The notes beneath the pieces are model-generated. The model had not been told where the DNA came from. It saw only the letters and a list, made by a program, of their open reading frames with translations, and made no database searches. The translations under genes and the position numbers were made by a program. Of a DNA stretch of 64,000 bases, positions 61,031 through 64,000 are shown piece after piece (position 1 is the stretch's first letter; every line of letters starts with the position of its first letter). Source of the DNA: Dehalococcoidia bacterium (GTDB lineage Bacteria; Chloroflexota; Dehalococcoidia; Dehalococcoidales; Fen-1064); assembly GCA_011170375.1 (NCBI GenBank), contig DUEV01000002.1, positions 62,001 to 126,000 of the forward strand, given 5' to 3'.

Positions 61031-61834
61031 TTACTGTCCGGTAAACTTTGGCGGTCGGCGCTCCCGAAACGAAACCCCAGATTCCTGCAGGTCATGCGGA
61101 GCTCTACGGGCTTGAGTAAGACCCCAGTGCTCGTTCACCAGTTGTTGTTCAAAGGCAGATTCCATACTCTGTTGTAGGACGCGCCGCGTTGACTGCATAG
61201 CTACCGGCGGCCAGAATGCAATTTGGTTAGCCAGTTCTAATGCTTCATCAATAAGTCTGTCAGCCGGAACCAGGCGGTCAAGCAGTCCGATTCGGTAGGC
61301 CTCATCGGCCTCAACAAAGCGGCTGGTATAGATTAAATCACAAGCACGACTGTAGCCCACGATACGGGGCAGGAAGAACGACATGCCGGTATCGGGACTC
61401 AGACTGCGCTCAATGAACACCACTTTGAAACGCGTATTCTCTGTGCCTATCCGTATATCACAGGCAAGAGCCACCGACATACCAGCGCCAGCAGCCACAC
61501 CATTCACAGCCGCGATTACAGGCTTGTCCAGTGTGCGATAGACTGCCATAGATAGTCTGCCCACCCAGCCATAAACATCCAGACGCTCCTGCCGAGGGGG
61601 TTGTTCATCTCTAGCTGGTGGGCGAGCACCGCCTAAATCAACGCCGGAACTGAATCCACGCCCGGTACCAGTTAATATCACGGACCAGACATCGTCGTCA
61701 TTGCGTATCTCCTGACAGGCCTCTATAATGCAATCCTGCAACTCTTTGTTTAAGGCGTTTAGCCTCTCCGGCCTGTTCATGATCAATATCGCTACCCGTT
61801 CCCGCCGCTCTATTAACAAAGGACTCTCAGACAT
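61031..61834 (-). CDS. enoyl-CoA hydratase/isomerase-family protein
   Basis: 267 residues, crotonase fold. Oxyanion segments GRGFSSGVDLGGARPP and NGVAAGAGMSVALACDIRIGTEN; catalytic-region FIERSLSPDTGMSFFLPRIVGYSRA, close to the PaaG/isomerase subgroup with an Asp (D) near the usual second Glu position. C-terminus SGVSFRERRPPKFTGQ is typical. It is convergent with the CocE-like gene and on the same strand as the carboxylesterases. Hydration or isomerisation of an acyl-CoA double bond is expected; the substrate is unknown. Confidence 0.85.
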   Translation of the reverse strand: MSESPLLIERRERVAILIMNRPERLNALNKELQDCIIEACQEIRNDDDVWSVILTGTGRGFSSGVDLGGARPPARDEQPPRQERLDVYGWVGRLSMAVYRTLDKPVIAAVNGVAAGAGMSVALACDIRIGTENTRFKVVFIERSLSPDTGMSFFLPRIVGYSRACDLIYTSRFVEADEAYRIGLLDRLVPADRLIDEALELANQIAFWPPVAMQSTRRVLQQSMESAFEQQLVNEHWGLTQARRAPHDLQESGVSFRERRPPKFTGQ

Positions 61835-61873
61835 TTTTCACTCCTCTACTATGTTTTGCCATTACAACAACAT

Positions 61874-61910
61874 AGAAGGGGTGAGTAAACAGGTAAGTCC
61901 CACCCCTTCT
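61874..61910 (-). terminator. 10-bp inverted repeat between carboxylesterase and enoyl-CoA hydratase genes
   Basis: AGAAGGGGTG (61874-61883) is the exact reverse complement of CACCCCTTCT (61901-61910). It lies after the carboxylesterase stop and before the hydratase start. No clean T run follows on either strand, so it may be a terminator, a processing site or a stabilising stem. Confidence 0.45.
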
Positions 61911-61930
61911 GATACCGTGAATACTAAGAA

Positions 61931-63487
61931 TTAGCGACGTATTTCGATACCCTGCCAGGCATCGAGTTCTTCACGTAACGGGTCAACTTCCGCTTTACAC
62001 GGGACATCGAAAAGCATCGTGGCACGGTGCTCAGCAGAATAAGGCTCCCATTTCGGAATTCCCGGATGATTGGGGTCGCCACTGCGTGCAAAGGATGCCC
62101 AGGCATCTCTCATCTGTGCCGCCAGTTCGTGTTTATCAGGACGGTCACCGGCCATGCCCACGTCGTCGGTAATATCAAACACGAACGGAATCTCAAGACC
62201 ATGGCCTGCCTTAAAAAGACCCCCGAGGAAATCGGACTGCCAGTTAAACAGGTACATATATACCGGGGCAGGGCCACCGGCTGCCTTACGTTCAGCGAGC
62301 TGGATAGAGCGTATCCGCGCTCCCTCACTCTGAATCGCTATTAACAGGTCCCAGGGGGTAGCATCCGGCCGTGTCTTCTTGTAGACACCAATTACGCTAT
62401 CCACTTTGTCACCGAGCATAGGTGTCAGGCGCTGGCGTAACTCTTCGTCGGTAAGCCGTCGACGTCTGGGATCTGCAGCCAGGAAAGTTGCACTCTCGTC
62501 ACGGTTGGTGCCGATGATGAGCGGCACCTCTGCTGCCGTCGGGGCTGCCACCGGGTCGAATGGGTGGACAGGATAATAATTCCCCTCTACCACAGGGGAA
62601 AACCGCATGATGGCACCCCTCGGTGTCCCCATCATACCTGTATCAGGCCGCTGTGGTAACTGGTCTAAGGCATCCAGTAGCTGCTGAGCCGGTACTTCCT
62701 GAAGTTTCTCTATTTCATTTTTCTTGATGTTCAGCACGGCCAGCAGGCGTTCAGCCAAGTCCGAGGCTTCACTGGCATCGACACCTCGTATTCCCGCACC
62801 ACTCTGAATAGAGGCCCGGTTGAACAGGCCTTTTGCTGAGGGTAGGGCCAGCATCGTACTGACCTTGGCACCACCACCGGACTCACCGAATATCATTACC
62901 CGGCCGGGGTCACCGCCGAACGTCTCAATGTTGTTCTTGACCCACTCAAAAGCCAGTACCATGTCCAGCGCTCCTGCCACACCTGAGCCGGCATACTCTT
63001 CACCGATAATATCCGCCAGGTGCAGGTGACCGAAGACGTTCAGCCGGTGGTTAATGGTAACGACGACCACGTCGCCACGTTTGGCCAGGTTAGCGCCATT
63101 ATACTGCGTCTCCGAACCGGCACCCTGGGCAAAACCACGACCGTGTAGCCACACCATCACCGGGCGCTTGCCGCCGTCCTTTACAGCCGGCGTCCACACG
63201 TTCAGCACCAGGCAGTTCTCACTCTGAGGGAGCAATATGGTATGCCCTTCGGTGCGGGTAATTGACCAGAGCCTGGCCTCATCGACCAGCGAACTCGTCT
63301 GCGGACAGATCGGGCCGAAGGAGCCGGCGTACCGTACACCCGCCCAGGGCTCAACCGGAACTGGTGGCAGGAAACGGCGTTTGCCACCGGTCGGAGCACC
63401 ATAGGGAACACCCTTGAAGGTGTGAACTTCCCGCTCCATTATTCCGGCAATATTTCCCCCCGTAGTTTCGACAATTGTCACGTCCAT
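61931..63487 (-). CDS. type B carboxylesterase (para-nitrobenzyl esterase family)
   Basis: 518 residues, COesterase family, alpha/beta hydrolase. Oxyanion loop [14 protein letters not shown]; nucleophile Ser in [14 protein letters not shown] (GESGGG where GESAGG is usual); acid residue in [13 protein letters not shown]; catalytic His in [12 protein letters not shown]. No signal peptide, so cytoplasmic. Native substrate unknown, possibly aromatic or small esters. It is preceded, on the same strand, by a second, closely related esterase that crosses the window edge. Confidence 0.9.
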   Translation of the reverse strand: MDVTIVETTGGNIAGIMEREVHTFKGVPYGAPTGGKRRFLPPVPVEPWAGVRYAGSFGPICPQTSSLVDEARLWSITRTEGHTILLPQSENCLVLNVWTPAVKDGGKRPVMVWLHGRGFAQGAGSETQYNGANLAKRGDVVVVTINHRLNVFGHLHLADIIGEEYAGSGVAGALDMVLAFEWVKNNIETFGGDPGRVMIFGESGGGAKVSTMLALPSAKGLFNRASIQSGAGIRGVDASEASDLAERLLAVLNIKKNEIEKLQEVPAQQLLDALDQLPQRPDTGMMGTPRGAIMRFSPVVEGNYYPVHPFDPVAAPTAAEVPLIIGTNRDESATFLAADPRRRRLTDEELRQRLTPMLGDKVDSVIGVYKKTRPDATPWDLLIAIQSEGARIRSIQLAERKAAGGPAPVYMYLFNWQSDFLGGLFKAGHGLEIPFVFDITDDVGMAGDRPDKHELAAQMRDAWASFARSGDPNHPGIPKWEPYSAEHRATMLFDVPCKAEVDPLREELDAWQGIEIRR

Positions 63488-63593
63488 TTCTCTTTCCTTC
63501 CTATTCTCCTACAGCAACATTCATACCATGACCATTGTCTGTCTTTTACCAAATCTTTGTCAAGATATTCTCCGAGAAGTCGAATTATTTAAG

Positions 63594-64000
63594 CTAGGGA
63601 ATTACCTCCATACCTTTCCAGGCATCAAGCTCCTCACGGGCCGGGTCAATCTCTAGACGACACGGCACATCCAGGAGCATGGTAGCGCGGTTGTCAATAG
63701 TATATGGCTCCCACTTCGGTATCCCCGGATGGCTGGGGTCTCCGTTGCGTGCGAAAGCTGCCCAGGCCCCACTAACGGCTGCCGCCAGTTCTTGCTTATC
63801 GGGGCGGTCACCAGTCATGCCCACATCATCAGCAACATCAAACGCGAAGGGAATCTCGAGGCCATGTCCTGCTTTGAAGAGGCCACCAAGGAAATCGGAT
63901 TGCCATGTCAAAAGGTACATGTAGACAGGAGCAGGACCACCAGCCAGCTTACGTTCTACCATATTGATACAACCTATTCGCCTGTCTTCACTGGTAATAC
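63594..64000 (-). CDS. second type B carboxylesterase, C-terminal part only (runs off window)
   Basis: The frame stays open from the stop at 63594 to base 64000; a methionine at 63962 is internal, since the residues before it (ITSEDRRIGCIN) line up with the same region of the neighbouring esterase. The visible 135 residues match that esterase closely, with the catalytic His in [12 protein letters not shown] and the shared tail [10 protein letters not shown]...EELDAWKGMEV. This indicates a tandem duplication. The N-terminal catalytic Ser and Glu lie outside the window. Confidence 0.85.
   Translation of the reverse strand, partial: ITSEDRRIGCINMVERKLAGGPAPVYMYLLTWQSDFLGGLFKAGHGLEIPFAFDVADDVGMTGDRPDKQELAAAVSGAWAAFARNGDPSHPGIPKWEPYTIDNRATMLLDVPCRLEIDPAREELDAWKGMEVIP

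Noticed and set aside
1-64000. tRNA, rRNA, CRISPR arrays, transposons, integrase or attachment sites
   Set aside because: None recognised by eye on either strand; a dedicated tRNA search could still find one in the intergenic spaces.

Overview
The window (64 kb, roughly half G+C) looks like a chromosomal piece from a strict anaerobe, most plausibly a sediment or subsurface Chloroflexota (Dehalococcoidia-like). That placement is inferred from gene content only: many low-potential Fe-S, glycyl-radical, tungsten and molybdopterin enzymes, an Azoarcus-type benzoyl-CoA pathway, selenium genes, and lipoproteins with acidic linkers. No rRNA, tRNA, CRISPR array or insertion sequence was seen. Genes run off both edges: a NYN-domain protein on the left and a carboxylesterase on the right.

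Layout. 1-4.8 kb: NYN/OST-HTH protein, small unknown protein, Trk/Ktr potassium uptake pair, PLP decarboxylase (LysA-like). 5-10.9 kb: peptide/nickel-type ABC importer (fused ATPases, two permeases, lipoprotein) with a consensus promoter. 11.1-14.1 kb: selenium cluster (YedE-type transporter, TusA-like carrier, cysteine desulfurase-family enzyme, DUF3343 protein) behind a consensus promoter and a long structured leader. 14.1-18.3 kb: acyl-CoA ligase, a 50-residue coiled-coil protein, molybdopterin oxidoreductase and ferredoxin. 18.5-32.4 kb: anaerobic benzoate degradation: had-oah-dch, PaaX-type regulator, the four benzoyl-CoA reductase subunits, ferredoxin, BzdV-like ferredoxin-reducing flavoprotein, thiolase and its DUF35 partner. 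32.4-44.1 kb: two divergently transcribed glycyl radical enzymes, MmgE/PrpD protein, frameshifted beta-propeller lipoprotein, CapA-like protein, acyl-CoA ligase and one glycyl-radical activase. 44.1-51.8 kb: CapA-like protein, MoaD-like protein, zinc ribbon, tungsten aldehyde oxidoreductase-family enzyme, ferredoxin, LutB-like and CCG-domain Fe-S proteins, and an acyl-CoA synthetase (NDP-forming) alpha subunit. 51.8-64 kb: a UGSC-family selenoprotein read through an in-frame UGA, unknown protein, third CapA-like protein, a divergent pair of BcrB/BcrC-like proteins that lack expected Fe-S cysteines, class III CoA-transferase, CocE/NonD hydrolase, enoyl-CoA hydratase and tandem carboxylesterases.

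How it fits together. Aromatic acids would be activated by CoA ligases, dearomatised by the ATP-driven benzoyl-CoA reductase fed by the BzdV/BzdM electron chain, and hydrolysed by Dch-Had-Oah to a ring-opened acyl-CoA, which the thiolase may process. The radical enzymes and the AOR/LutB/CCG operon probably handle upstream substrates or electron flow. The main hidden item is the selenoprotein: two apparent ORFs at 51964-52248 and 52330-53604 are one gene with UGA = selenocysteine (Sec95-Ser-Thr-Cys98), with a hairpin starting eight bases after the UGA that fits a bacterial SECIS. The selenium-supply cluster in the same window fits this, and its leader carries a second candidate: a small ORF with two in-frame UGAs followed by an 8-bp hairpin.
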